DNA of 12,656 bases from Ignavibacteriales bacterium (lineage in GTDB: Bacteria > Bacteroidota > Ignavibacteria > UBA10030). Numbering within the stretch: the first letter of the stretch is position 1; each line of letters opens with the position of its first letter. The stretch spans positions 1 to 12,656 of the forward strand of contig JACQPU010000146.1 in assembly GCA_016207365.1 (NCBI GenBank), written 5' to 3'. A program made the position numbers and the translations under genes. This document shows positions 1 through 6,412 of the stretch, piece by piece. The notes beneath the pieces are model-generated. The model made no database searches. It was not told where the DNA came from and was given only the letters and a program-made list of their open reading frames with translations.

Positions 1-511
1 AGGCCTCGCGGTAGTTGACAGCGGTCCAGAATGAATACACCTTGGCAATGGCGTAGGGACTCTGGGGCTGAAACGGAGTGGATTCGTTCTGCGGTGGGGG
101 GGCCGCACCAAACATTTCAGACGATGAAGCCTGGTAAAACCGGGTTTTGATGCCGCTGCGGCGGATTGCCTCCAGAAGCCGAATGGTTCCCAATCCTGTA
201 ACATTCCCGGTGTATTCCGGCAAATCGAATGAGACTCGGACATGACTTTGAGCCCCAAGGTGATAAACCTCCTCGGGTTTCAGATTGAACACCATGTCGG
301 TGAGGAGGCCGGGGTCGGAAAGGTCCCCATAATGAAGAAAGAGTCGGGCCTTGGGGTCGTGCGGATCGGCATAAATGTGGTCGATCCGATGGGTGTTGAA
401 CGTACTGGCCCGACGGATCAGGCCATGAACCTCATACCCTTTCGAAAGGAGCAATTCGGCAAGGTACGAACCATCCTGCCCCGTGATTCCCGTAATAAGA
501 GCGCGTTTCAT
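1..511 (-). CDS. gmd: GDP-mannose 4,6-dehydratase, 5' part only
   Basis: Converts GDP-mannose to GDP-4-keto-6-deoxymannose, the first step towards GDP-fucose, GDP-rhamnose and related deoxysugars, in the cytoplasm. The first 170 residues are present; the C-terminal half lies beyond position 1. Seen: the Rossmann NADP-binding loop [12 protein letters not shown] at residues 8-19, the family signature [13 protein letters not shown] at 33-45, GDLSD at 62-66, the active-site SSSE at 129-132, and the short-chain dehydrogenase Y-x3-K pair at Y153/K157 (YAIAK). These together are specific for Gmd rather than a generic epimerase. ATG at 511-509 gives an N-terminus matching the family; no Shine-Dalgarno sequence precedes it. 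It is last of the minus-strand glycan genes in this window and is separated from the methyltransferase stop by 62 nt. A GDP-fucose synthase or similar reductase just left of the window is likely but not visible. Confidence 0.95.
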   Translation of the reverse strand, partial: MKRALITGITGQDGSYLAELLLSKGYEVHGLIRRASTFNTHRIDHIYADPHDPKARLFLHYGDLSDPGLLTDMVFNLKPEEVYHLGAQSHVRVSFDLPEYTGNVTGLGTIRLLEAIRRSGIKTRFYQASSSEMFGAAPPPQNESTPFQPQSPYAIAKVYSFWTAVNYREA

Positions 512-573
512 TGATGTGTGAGTACTGTAAGGTGACCTGATAATAAAGAATAAAATGGAGAGATGGAAGCTTC

Positions 574-1392
574 CTAGCCCGGCTTCCGTGCGAGCACGAG
601 CAAACCGGCGCCCGTTTTGTTGTCCATGGAGAAGTCGACAGCCATCATAGCGAGGACAAAGGGAAGAACAATGGCATAGTAGAAAGGAAGAGAGAGGAAC
701 CATACCTTGCTGTGATTGAGCAGGAGCATTGGTGCTTTGATTCCTACGCGCCACGCCCTCATACCCCACGCTCCATAGCTAAATCTGACCAGTTCAATTG
801 CAAGACCCGCTGAACGGAGTTTTTCCGTAATTTCGTCTTTGCTGTACCCTGTCCGGGCATGTTCATCAATGAATCCACCCTCTCCCGTGCTTTCGGTGTC
901 AGACCCACCCATATCGGAAGGGGTATTGATGAGGAAGAATCCCCGCGGGCGAAGTGCACGAGCAAGATTTCTGAACACGGACACATCGTCCCGAATATGT
1001 TCCATGACATCAACAGAGAGAATAAGGTCGAATTCGTTCGTGTGAATCGGGTCAAGCAGGTTTTCGACACGAAACTCCACGTTTGAGTATCCGAGGGTTC
1101 GAAAGAAGTCTGTGCAGTCGCGAATCTGCTCATCTTTCACATCAACGGCGAGGATTGATGATAAAGGGAAGCGGCGTATACAATAATAAGTGTATTGACC
1201 AAATCCCGATCCGGCATCGAACATGGTACGGATGGGGTAACGGGCGAAAAGGGACCTCAACTCGCGCTTGACGTACCATTCCCTCAGAAACATCATGCCA
1301 AGGGTTGCATAAAGCAGTTTGCGGAGCAACGGGCGCGAACGAACTGTGGTTCCGATGATATTTTTGACGGGATCGTACTTCAAGGAGCGCAC
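574..1392 (-). CDS. class I SAM-dependent methyltransferase with hydrophobic C-terminus
   Basis: Probably methylates a sugar, glycolipid or other intermediate of the surrounding glycan pathway; the substrate cannot be read from sequence. In 272 residues the SAM-binding fold is clear: motif [11 protein letters not shown] at 58-67, acidic motif II AVDVKDE at 82-88, [11 protein letters not shown] at 123-133 (the D-x-M/L-E-H signature of Methyltransf_11/23-type enzymes), and [12 protein letters not shown] at 147-158. Residues about 218-255 are strongly hydrophobic ([19 protein letters not shown]), suggesting one membrane-anchoring or membrane-dipping segment, which fits a lipid-linked substrate. 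The start is a GTG at 1392-1390 lying inside the 3' end of the upstream glycosyltransferase (13-nt overlap), so the two are probably translationally coupled. Family certain, substrate unknown. Confidence 0.88.
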   Translation of the reverse strand: MRSLKYDPVKNIIGTTVRSRPLLRKLLYATLGMMFLREWYVKRELRSLFARYPIRTMFDAGSGFGQYTYYCIRRFPLSSILAVDVKDEQIRDCTDFFRTLGYSNVEFRVENLLDPIHTNEFDLILSVDVMEHIRDDVSVFRNLARALRPRGFFLINTPSDMGGSDTESTGEGGFIDEHARTGYSKDEITEKLRSAGLAIELVRFSYGAWGMRAWRVGIKAPMLLLNHSKVWFLSLPFYYAIVLPFVLAMMAVDFSMDNKTGAGLLVLARKPG

Positions 1393-2501
1393 AGTTCTTC
1401 GATGGCTTCCACCATTGCATCCCAGGAAAATCTTCGCTTTACCTTCCGGACGTTCCGGACAAACTCCGGTTCTTTCTTCTTCTTATAGAACTCCAGCACG
1501 GCATCGGCAAGCCGGTTCGGATTTTCGGGGGGTACGACGTAGCCGGTCGATCCGTGTTCCACCGCTTCAGCCAGTCCTCCCACGTCAGTAGTGATAACCG
1601 GCTTGTCGAATTGGTAAGCGATCTGCACAATGCCGCTTTGTGTTGCCGACCGGTAGGGCAGCACAACCGCATCGCAGGCGCAGAAATACAATCCCACCTG
1701 ATCAGCCGGGATATAGTCAGGTACGATCGTCACAGAATGCTCACATCCGCTGCGACGGAGCTGCTCTTTGTATCGGTCCTCATCCTCGTAGAACTCACCA
1801 ACTACAAGAAGCCGTAGATTGAGGGATTGCAGGATGATGGGGAGAGCTTCGAGGAGCACATCCAAACCTTTATATTTTCGTACCAGGCCAAAGAACAATA
1901 GTACCTGTGAGTCTGTTATTCCCAACCGTTTTCGGGCAACGGTCTTACTCATTGATCCTGTAAACAGCTCGTAGAGAGGATGGGCAACAAGGCGGTACTG
2001 TGCGCCGGGTTGGAGCCGGAGGAGCTCGTTTCTGACTGTACCGGAAAGAACGATGAAACTGTGGACAGACCGAAAGGCAAGACGGGTAAGCAGACGACTG
2101 CCGGGAAACGGTTCATGAGGAAGGATATTGTCGCAAATAAACAGGATCCGGGAATTTGTGTTGAGACGGATTATGGAGACGATGGTTGCATAGCAAAGGG
2201 CAAAAAAAGGGTGCCAGTACTTGAAAATCGCGACCTCCGGTTTTGCGAAGGTAATTCTGCGAGCGGCGCGGATCCAGCTAAAAGGATTCAATGAATCAAT
2301 CAGTGGCTCAGCTGTAACTGCCGCAGGGTTCAGTCCAGTTTCTTTTTGCGACGTTCCCGGGAACAGCAGCTCAGGATAGAGCCGCGAGAAGGTGATGATG
2401 CGGACGTTGTGCTGTTTTGCGAGATGACGATACAGGAGGGCTGTCGAGTGGGCAATTCCGCCCCGCCAGGGGTACGCAGGTCCGACGAGAACAATATTCA
2501 T
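1380..2501 (-). CDS. GT4-family (GT-B fold) glycosyltransferase
   Basis: Transfers a sugar from a nucleotide donor onto a growing glycan on the cytoplasmic face of the membrane. The 373 residues show the two-domain GT-B layout. The N-terminal domain begins MNIVLVGPAYPWRGGIAHS (acceptor-side glycine loop at 14-15). The C-terminal domain begins near LLFFGLVRKYKGLDVLLEA at 201-219, continues through LRLLVVGEFYED at 229-240, and reaches the donor site around LPYRSATQSGIVQIAYQFDKP at 281-301 followed by VITTDVGGLAE at 302-312. The usual E-x7-E donor motif appears in the variant form in which the first position is in SATQSG rather than EGFG, which is seen in some GT4 subfamilies. ATG at 2501 has no evident Shine-Dalgarno. 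It follows the GT2 gene by 46 nt and overlaps the methyltransferase by 13 nt. Donor and acceptor are unknown. Confidence 0.9.
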   Translation of the reverse strand: MNIVLVGPAYPWRGGIAHSTALLYRHLAKQHNVRIITFSRLYPELLFPGTSQKETGLNPAAVTAEPLIDSLNPFSWIRAARRITFAKPEVAIFKYWHPFFALCYATIVSIIRLNTNSRILFICDNILPHEPFPGSRLLTRLAFRSVHSFIVLSGTVRNELLRLQPGAQYRLVAHPLYELFTGSMSKTVARKRLGITDSQVLLFFGLVRKYKGLDVLLEALPIILQSLNLRLLVVGEFYEDEDRYKEQLRRSGCEHSVTIVPDYIPADQVGLYFCACDAVVLPYRSATQSGIVQIAYQFDKPVITTDVGGLAEAVEHGSTGYVVPPENPNRLADAVLEFYKKKKEPEFVRNVRKVKRRFSWDAMVEAIEELCAP

Positions 2502-2547
2502 GCACGGTTTGCCAATCCGGGTGAGCGGGATGAGTGGGAGGGAAATT

Positions 2548-3534
2548 CTATTTCAGATATTCCCTAATGGAATAGTGTTGTGTATCGCGCTCCTGCCGGG
2601 TGATCATTTCACCCAAAAGGCCGATGGAAATAAACTGGACGCCGATGATAATAAAAAGGAATCCCACGAGAAAAAGCGGTCGGTTACTGAGGGAAGTCCG
2701 GCCGAGGAGCCATTCGATGGAAAGCGTGATATCGATTGCGGCACCAATCAGGAATGAAATGATTCCCCAGACGCCGAACAAATGAAGCGGCCGTCGGATG
2801 TACCGTGTAGTGAAAAGAATGGTCATGAGGTCGAGAAATCCCCTGAGAAACCTGCTGATACCGAACTTCGTCCGTCCGTACTTTCTGGGATGGTGCTGCA
2901 CGACCTTCTCCCCGACTCGGTAGCCGGCCCAATGGGCCAGGACAGGAATATACCGATGGAGCTCGCCGTAAACATTGATTTCCTTGACAACCTCCCTCCG
3001 GTACGCTTTCAGGCCACAATTGAAATCGTGGATAGGGATGCCGGTCAGCTTTGCGGTCACAAAATTGAAGAATCGTGAGGGAATGGTTTTGGAAATCGGA
3101 TCGTACCTCTTGCGTTTCCAACCGGAGATGAGATCATAGGAGTCGTTCAACGCCTGTAAAAGGCCCGGAATTTCCGCTGGGTCGTCCTGAAGATCTGCAT
3201 CGAGGGTTATGACAAACTCTCCCGCGGCTTCTGCAAACCCAATAGATAATGCGGCCGATTTGCCGAAGTTTCTTCTGAACCTGATGACTTTGATATTCTT
3301 GTGTCGCCGATGGAGGTCTTCGAGTACGCGGAACGATCCATCGGTGCTCCCGTCGTCAACGAGAATCAATTCAAACGGTTCCCCCATCTGTTTGAATACC
3401 TGCTGGAGTGACTCAAAGAGTTCGGGAACGGATTCTTCCTCGTTATAGAGCGGAACGACTACGGAAATACGCGGCAATGCTCCCCGTGTACGGGTTGTGC
3501 GGGATTTTAAGTGTTGTGAGATGGCTGCGGGCAT
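2548..3534 (-). CDS. GT2 polyprenyl-phosphate glycosyltransferase (DPM1/GtrB/ArnC-like)
   Basis: Likely moves a sugar from a nucleotide donor to undecaprenyl phosphate, making a lipid-linked sugar for use on the outer face of the inner membrane. Numbered from this start (328 aa), the GT-A domain opens with ISVVVPLYNEEESVPELF at about 23-40, has the donor-binding VDDGSTDGS at 59-67 and NFGKSAALSIGF at 89-100, and the metal-binding LDADLQDDP at 111-119. Two transmembrane helices follow near residues 252-274 and 286-308, the arrangement typical of GtrB/DPM-type enzymes. A longer version starting at ATG 3588 is open and would add 18 residues (MHFGRFCITF...) unlike the family; neither start has a Shine-Dalgarno. 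The ATG at 3534 gives the usual length, but the choice is uncertain. The gene sits downstream of the PMT-like transferase, a natural user of polyprenyl-phosphate sugars, with the octamer array between them. Confidence 0.9.
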   Translation of the reverse strand: MPAAISQHLKSRTTRTRGALPRISVVVPLYNEEESVPELFESLQQVFKQMGEPFELILVDDGSTDGSFRVLEDLHRRHKNIKVIRFRRNFGKSAALSIGFAEAAGEFVITLDADLQDDPAEIPGLLQALNDSYDLISGWKRKRYDPISKTIPSRFFNFVTAKLTGIPIHDFNCGLKAYRREVVKEINVYGELHRYIPVLAHWAGYRVGEKVVQHHPRKYGRTKFGISRFLRGFLDLMTILFTTRYIRRPLHLFGVWGIISFLIGAAIDITLSIEWLLGRTSLSNRPLFLVGFLFIIIGVQFISIGLLGEMITRQERDTQHYSIREYLK

Positions 3535-3600
3535 GGCATGGGAGAGCACTTCGTGCGAAAAAGTAATGCAAAAACGACCGAAATGCAAGGAGTTTGAAAG

Positions 3601-3680
3601 AACGAATAAACGAAAGAACGAAACAACGAATCAACGAGTCAACGAAACAACGGAAGAACGGATCGACGAACCAACGAGAC
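3601..3680. repeat. ten tandem 8-nt units, consensus AACGAANC
   Basis: Ten consecutive octamers fit without a gap: AACGAATA, AACGAAAG, AACGAAAC, AACGAATC, AACGAGTC, AACGAAAC, AACGGAAG, AACGGATC, GACGAACC and AACGAGAC. The AACGA core is nearly fixed and the last three bases vary. It lies between two co-directional minus-strand glycosyltransferase genes, so it would be transcribed as repeats of UUCGUU. It is non-coding: 8 is not a multiple of 3 and the reading frames across it give low-complexity peptide. The function is unknown. Confidence 0.9.
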
Positions 3681-3710
3681 TCCGCCGAAGGCGGATCAGC
3701 CTTTGGCTGA
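3681..3710. repeat. two abutting 15-nt perfect hairpins inside the octamer array
   Basis: TCCGCCGAAGGCGGA (3681-3695) is directly followed by TCAGCCTTTGGCTGA (3696-3710). Each is a perfect 6-bp stem with a 3-nt loop. The two stems differ only at the third base and its pairing partner (C-G against A-T), so pairing is kept; the loops (GAA and TTT) differ. The pair interrupts the octamer series exactly at a unit boundary, with octamers resuming at 3711. There is no T-tract on either strand, so it is not a standard intrinsic terminator, though it could slow polymerase or protect RNA ends in the polycistronic transcript. Confidence 0.88.
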
Positions 3711-3773
3711 AACGAATCAACGAACGAGGATATGGAAAGACGAATCAAAAGGGTAACATGAGCACAACGAATC
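3711..3773. repeat. decaying octamer units on the far side of the hairpins
   Basis: AACGAATC at 3711-3718 and AACGAACG at 3719-3726 are in phase with each other. GACGAATC at 3739-3746 and AACGAATC at 3766-3773 stand alone. The last unit overlaps two bases of the stop codon of the upstream (minus-strand) transferase gene. The tract between 3727 and 3765 has lost clear periodicity. Confidence 0.7.
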
Positions 3774-5361
3774 ACCGCGGCAATGGTGAATTGTCAACTT
3801 CGTACAAAACAGCGGGTGGCGAGGTCGTATATACGATGGGGCGGAGTTGTGGGGGGGCAAGGCGCGGATCCAGGAGAAATCGGAATTGTGGTCGCATGGC
3901 AGCTTCAATGAGGCCGAAGTAGAGAAAACGCGCATTCAGCCTGTGCGCCTCCCGCAACAAGTCATCCATCGTTTCTACGTAAGGAAATCCTTTCATCTCC
4001 AAGCCGAGGTAATACGCCGGGTGAGGTTTTCGCGTGATCACGATATCTTCCCGCGCATGTGGAACGTTTCGCTTGAACCAATCCGCGATTACCAGCACCT
4101 CTTTTGGTCCAGAATCGATATTCCGCCTGTTGAATTCATAGGATTGTGCAAAAGTCCAGATGGTGACGACAAGCAAGAGGAGAACGCGAACCGGTACCCG
4201 CGTTCGGAGGGAAAGATTGTGAATGGCTTTCGAGGACAAGAGATGCATGGCGAGAAGGACGTATGCTGTCAGGAGGAACAGGGAAAACCGCTCGCTGTAA
4301 AAAACGATGAGAAGCAATCCGAAGAACACCAGCGAGTACAGGAGAAACCCGGCGGTAGTTCTGGTTACGCGCTCTTTGTACAAAAGGAGCATGCCGCCCA
4401 CGGCGAAGACACCCGTGTGCCAGCCAAGGAGAACCGACATATCGTTAAGAAAATGATCAACGGTATTTATGGAAACGGTTTTCAGGAACAGGCCTGTATC
4501 GGCGAGAATAACTTGCGCGAGAGATGTGTACTGTTCAGCTGCCTGGCTCCAGTACTCATCCCACCCAACTCGTCCCTTTGCAAACATTTCGTAAGCGATA
4601 TTCAGATAGTTTTTGTTATAAAAAAAAGATCCTTTTTCGGAAAGACAGTACAGTCCCCACGGGAGGATGGTCAGAAAAAACACCACAACATAACCCGCTG
4701 CTTTCCATCCGCGTGTTTTGAGCGGTTCACGATCCGGATTTCCAACCAACAGTACAAGCGGTACCGCGAAGACCGCAAAGATGCCATTGTATCTTGTCAA
4801 ATATGCCACACCGGCGAGGACGGCGGAGATGATCAGGTGATGGGTTGAGCGCGTGGTGCCGAAGAGGAGTAATGCGGAGCCGGCGACCAATGCGAAAAAC
4901 ATCATGTCCGTTCCCGCGCTGTACGAATACTGGACGAAGACCGGATTCACAGCGATGAGTACGACTCCCCAAAACGCGGCGTCGGGAGAGAAGAGTTTGC
5001 GGAACAGATGGTGTACGATGACCAGGACGGCCGCTCCGGCTATCACCGCCAGGATCACGCCTGTTCGAAAAAGGTCTCCAAACACGAAACTCGCAGCCGC
5101 AAGAAGTGCGGGATACGCGGGCCCCCGAAACTCCTCGATCAGGATAGACCCTCTAAGGATGGCCTCGGCCCCGGGAACAAATGTCCAGAAAAAATCGGTT
5201 TCGATTCCGTAATCTCCCACCGTGTGGTAGGCGAGTGCGGCGGAGAGGAGGATGACGCCATAGAGTCCACCAATCCAAAGTCCGAGGCGCGGATGATGGA
5301 GGATTGTCGAGAAGAAAGCCGCTGGAGCCCGTGTCTTGTGGCGCTGCTGTTCCTTTGACAT
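3772..5361 (-). CDS. polytopic PMT/ArnT-like (GT-C) glycosyltransferase
   Basis: An integral inner-membrane transferase likely to use a polyprenyl-phosphate-linked sugar and act on the periplasmic side. The 529 residues hold roughly ten or more hydrophobic helices from about residue 28 to 405, followed by a soluble C-terminal part. Family marks seen: the first periplasmic loop ETDFFWTFVPGAEAIL at 54-69 with the acidic ETD (54-56) expected near the catalytic site, EEFRGPAYP at 76-84 matching the glycine-proline loop of PMT_2/GT39-GT83 proteins, AYLTRYNGI at 186-194, and FYSERFSLFLL at 354-364 matching the late R-F motif. The ATG at 5361-5359 is the natural start and has no Shine-Dalgarno. It is the first gene of the minus-strand block and diverges from rsmA across a 133-nt gap. 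The substrate (protein, lipid A-like lipid or O-antigen) cannot be decided from sequence. Confidence 0.85.
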   Translation of the reverse strand: MSKEQQRHKTRAPAAFFSTILHHPRLGLWIGGLYGVILLSAALAYHTVGDYGIETDFFWTFVPGAEAILRGSILIEEFRGPAYPALLAAASFVFGDLFRTGVILAVIAGAAVLVIVHHLFRKLFSPDAAFWGVVLIAVNPVFVQYSYSAGTDMMFFALVAGSALLLFGTTRSTHHLIISAVLAGVAYLTRYNGIFAVFAVPLVLLVGNPDREPLKTRGWKAAGYVVVFFLTILPWGLYCLSEKGSFFYNKNYLNIAYEMFAKGRVGWDEYWSQAAEQYTSLAQVILADTGLFLKTVSINTVDHFLNDMSVLLGWHTGVFAVGGMLLLYKERVTRTTAGFLLYSLVFFGLLLIVFYSERFSLFLLTAYVLLAMHLLSSKAIHNLSLRTRVPVRVLLLLVVTIWTFAQSYEFNRRNIDSGPKEVLVIADWFKRNVPHAREDIVITRKPHPAYYLGLEMKGFPYVETMDDLLREAHRLNARFLYFGLIEAAMRPQFRFLLDPRLAPPQLRPIVYTTSPPAVLYEVDNSPLPR

Positions 5362-5385
5362 AAGAGAGCGAAGGCGAAACGCAGC

Positions 5386-5414
5386 AAAGTATTTTGAAAT
5401 CGCTCCAGATGCAA
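5386..5414 (-). promoter_or_regulatory. weak promoter candidate for the glycan block
   Basis: On the minus strand TTGCAT (5414-5409) and TACTTT (5391-5386) are 17 nt apart and would start transcription about 20 nt before the ATG at 5361. Both hexamers are only half matches to the sigma-70 consensus, so this is a position-supported guess. Confidence 0.25.
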
Positions 5415-5441
5415 CCGTCGCGCAAAAGGAAGAGCGGTTCG

Positions 5442-5470
5442 TTGACTCTCCTGACCTTGTTGGTTATATT
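5442..5470 (+). promoter_or_regulatory. promoter candidate for rsmA
   Basis: TTGACT (5442-5447), a 17-nt spacer and TATATT (5465-5470) form a good housekeeping-type promoter whose start would fall about 15-20 nt before the rsmA ATG at 5495. The same stretch also partly fits the Bacteroidota form (TTTG, about 20 nt, TAnnTTTG): GTTG at 5441 and TATATTGC at 5465. This short leader supports 5495 as the start. Confidence 0.5.
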
Positions 5471-5494
5471 GCGAGCCATTTCGCGACCATTGGA

Positions 5495-6292
5495 ATGGTT
5501 GTTCCCAGAAAATCGCTCGGGCAGAACTTCCTCCGTGATGAGAACGTCGCGCGGAATATCGTCGGAACGGTTAATCCCGGAAAAGAGGATGTGGTTCTGG
5601 AAATCGGTCCGGGTACCGGCGTGCTCACCGCGCATCTTGTACCGGCAGCCGGGCGCTACATTGGCGTTGAAATCGATCGCCGGTCGCTTGACCTCCTTCG
5701 CATGCGCTTTCCGGAAGCGGAATTTGTCGAAGGGGACATCCTCGCAATTCGTTTAAGCGATCTCCGCATCCCGGTCGGTTCGAGGCTTCGGATTGTCGGA
5801 AATATCCCATATTACATTACGAGTGAAATTCTCTTCTGGGTCCTCGATCAGCGGATGTTCATTGGTGATGCAACGCTGATGATGCAATGGGAGGTAGCGA
5901 AACGCCTCACTGCCCAGCCCCGAAGCAAGGACTACGGCATTCTCTCCGTTGTTGTTCAAATGTATATGATCCCTGAAGTCAAGTTCAGAGTGTCTGCGAA
6001 CTCGTTTTACCCCAAGCCTGCGGTGGATTCCGCCGTGGTTCATCTGGGAGAAAGACCCGAAGTTCCCCCGCACCCGGAAACGGCCTTCCGGACCGTTGTC
6101 CGCGGGACTTTTGGGAAGCGCCGCAAGACATTGCTGAACAGTCTAAGGTATCTTGGTTATTCTGAGCAGGCGCTCAGGGCAATGCGGTTTGATCTTGGTC
6201 GCAGGCCCGAGGAGCTCACTGGCGAAGAGTTTCTGGAGCTGACCCGTGAGCTGGAGCGATGTTCACCAAGAATGCCTATTTCAAGGACATGA
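5495..6292 (+). CDS. rsmA: 16S rRNA (adenine1518/1519-N6)-dimethyltransferase
   Basis: RsmA (KsgA) dimethylates two adjacent adenines in the 3'-terminal helix of 16S rRNA, a late small-subunit maturation step. The 265 residues match the family length. Seen: KSLGQNFLRDENV at 6-18 (the family N-terminal signature), SAM motif I LEIGPGTGVLT at 35-45, acidic VEID at 58-61, GDIL at 80-83, the catalytic N-x-P-Y motif in GNIPYYITS at 102-110, and the conserved FxPxPxVDSAVV region about 170-182. An in-frame upstream ATG at 5336 would add 53 unrelated residues and overlap the divergent transferase gene; the promoter candidate also ends after it, so 5495 is chosen. No Shine-Dalgarno is seen. It is followed by a 120-nt gap before mgtE. 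Confidence 0.96.
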   Translation: MVVPRKSLGQNFLRDENVARNIVGTVNPGKEDVVLEIGPGTGVLTAHLVPAAGRYIGVEIDRRSLDLLRMRFPEAEFVEGDILAIRLSDLRIPVGSRLRIVGNIPYYITSEILFWVLDQRMFIGDATLMMQWEVAKRLTAQPRSKDYGILSVVVQMYMIPEVKFRVSANSFYPKPAVDSAVVHLGERPEVPPHPETAFRTVVRGTFGKRRKTLLNSLRYLGYSEQALRAMRFDLGRRPEELTGEEFLELTRELERCSPRMPISRT

Positions 6293-6324
6293 CGTGAATA
6301 CCCGCGCCAAGAGCTTGCGGAGGG

Positions 6325-6355
6325 TTTGTTACCGTTTCACGTTTAACTAAGTTAA
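6325..6355 (+). promoter_or_regulatory. Bacteroidota-type promoter candidate upstream of mgtE
   Basis: TTTG (6325-6328), a 19-nt spacer and TAAGTTAA (6348-6355) fit the TTTG / TAnnTTTG spacing described for primary-sigma promoters in Bacteroidota, although the last two bases of the -7 box do not match. The -7 box overlaps a 13-nt palindrome, so a bound protein could control it. Confidence 0.3.
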
Positions 6356-6385
6356 CCTTTCCAAAGTTTAACCTTGAAAAGGTTA
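6341..6385. repeat. TTAACC motif cluster with two palindromes in the mgtE leader
   Basis: Motifs GTTTAAC (6341), GTTAACC (6351) and GTTTAACC (6366) lie in one orientation and AAGGTTA (6379-6385) in the other. They form the palindrome TTAACTAAGTTAA (6343-6355) and the hairpin TAACCTTGAAAAGGTTA (6369-6385; 7-bp stem, 3-nt loop). There is no T-run after the hairpin, so a terminator for rsmA is unlikely; an operator or RNA element in the mgtE leader is possible. The hairpin ends 27 nt before the mgtE ATG. Confidence 0.5.
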
Positions 6386-6412
6386 CAAATGTTGTGCCAC
6401 ACTCTCTGAGCC

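Noticed and set aside
565..574. Palindrome GGAAGCTTCC at the end of the methyltransferase gene
   Set aside because: A single 10-nt palindrome with no loop, T-run or second copy; expected by chance in a window this size.
3681..3695. Stable C(UUCG)G tetraloop in the minus-strand RNA
   Set aside because: The letters CTTCGG occur, but the pairing register that makes six stem pairs leaves a 3-nt loop; shifting to a UUCG loop breaks the next stem pair.
3601..3773. CRISPR array
   Set aside because: Units are 8 nt with no spacers of 25-40 nt and no cas genes nearby.
3443..3775. Minus-strand 110-codon frame through the octamer array
   Set aside because: Its product is low-complexity (repeats like SFVDSLIR) produced by translating the 8-nt repeat, it overlaps the start of the GT2 gene, and it has no recognisable domain.
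3847..4848. Plus-strand 333-codon frame
   Set aside because: It is antisense to the well-supported polytopic transferase and its product is charged, repeat-free and lacks any family motif.
5336..5494. Longer rsmA start at ATG 5336
   Set aside because: Adds 53 residues unlike the family, overlaps the divergent gene, and lies upstream of the promoter candidate at 5442-5470.
6293..6412. Mg2+ riboswitch (M-box or mgtA type) before mgtE
   Set aside because: The gap is only 120 nt and shows short TTAACC repeats rather than the long multi-helix M-box core; I see none of its conserved segments.
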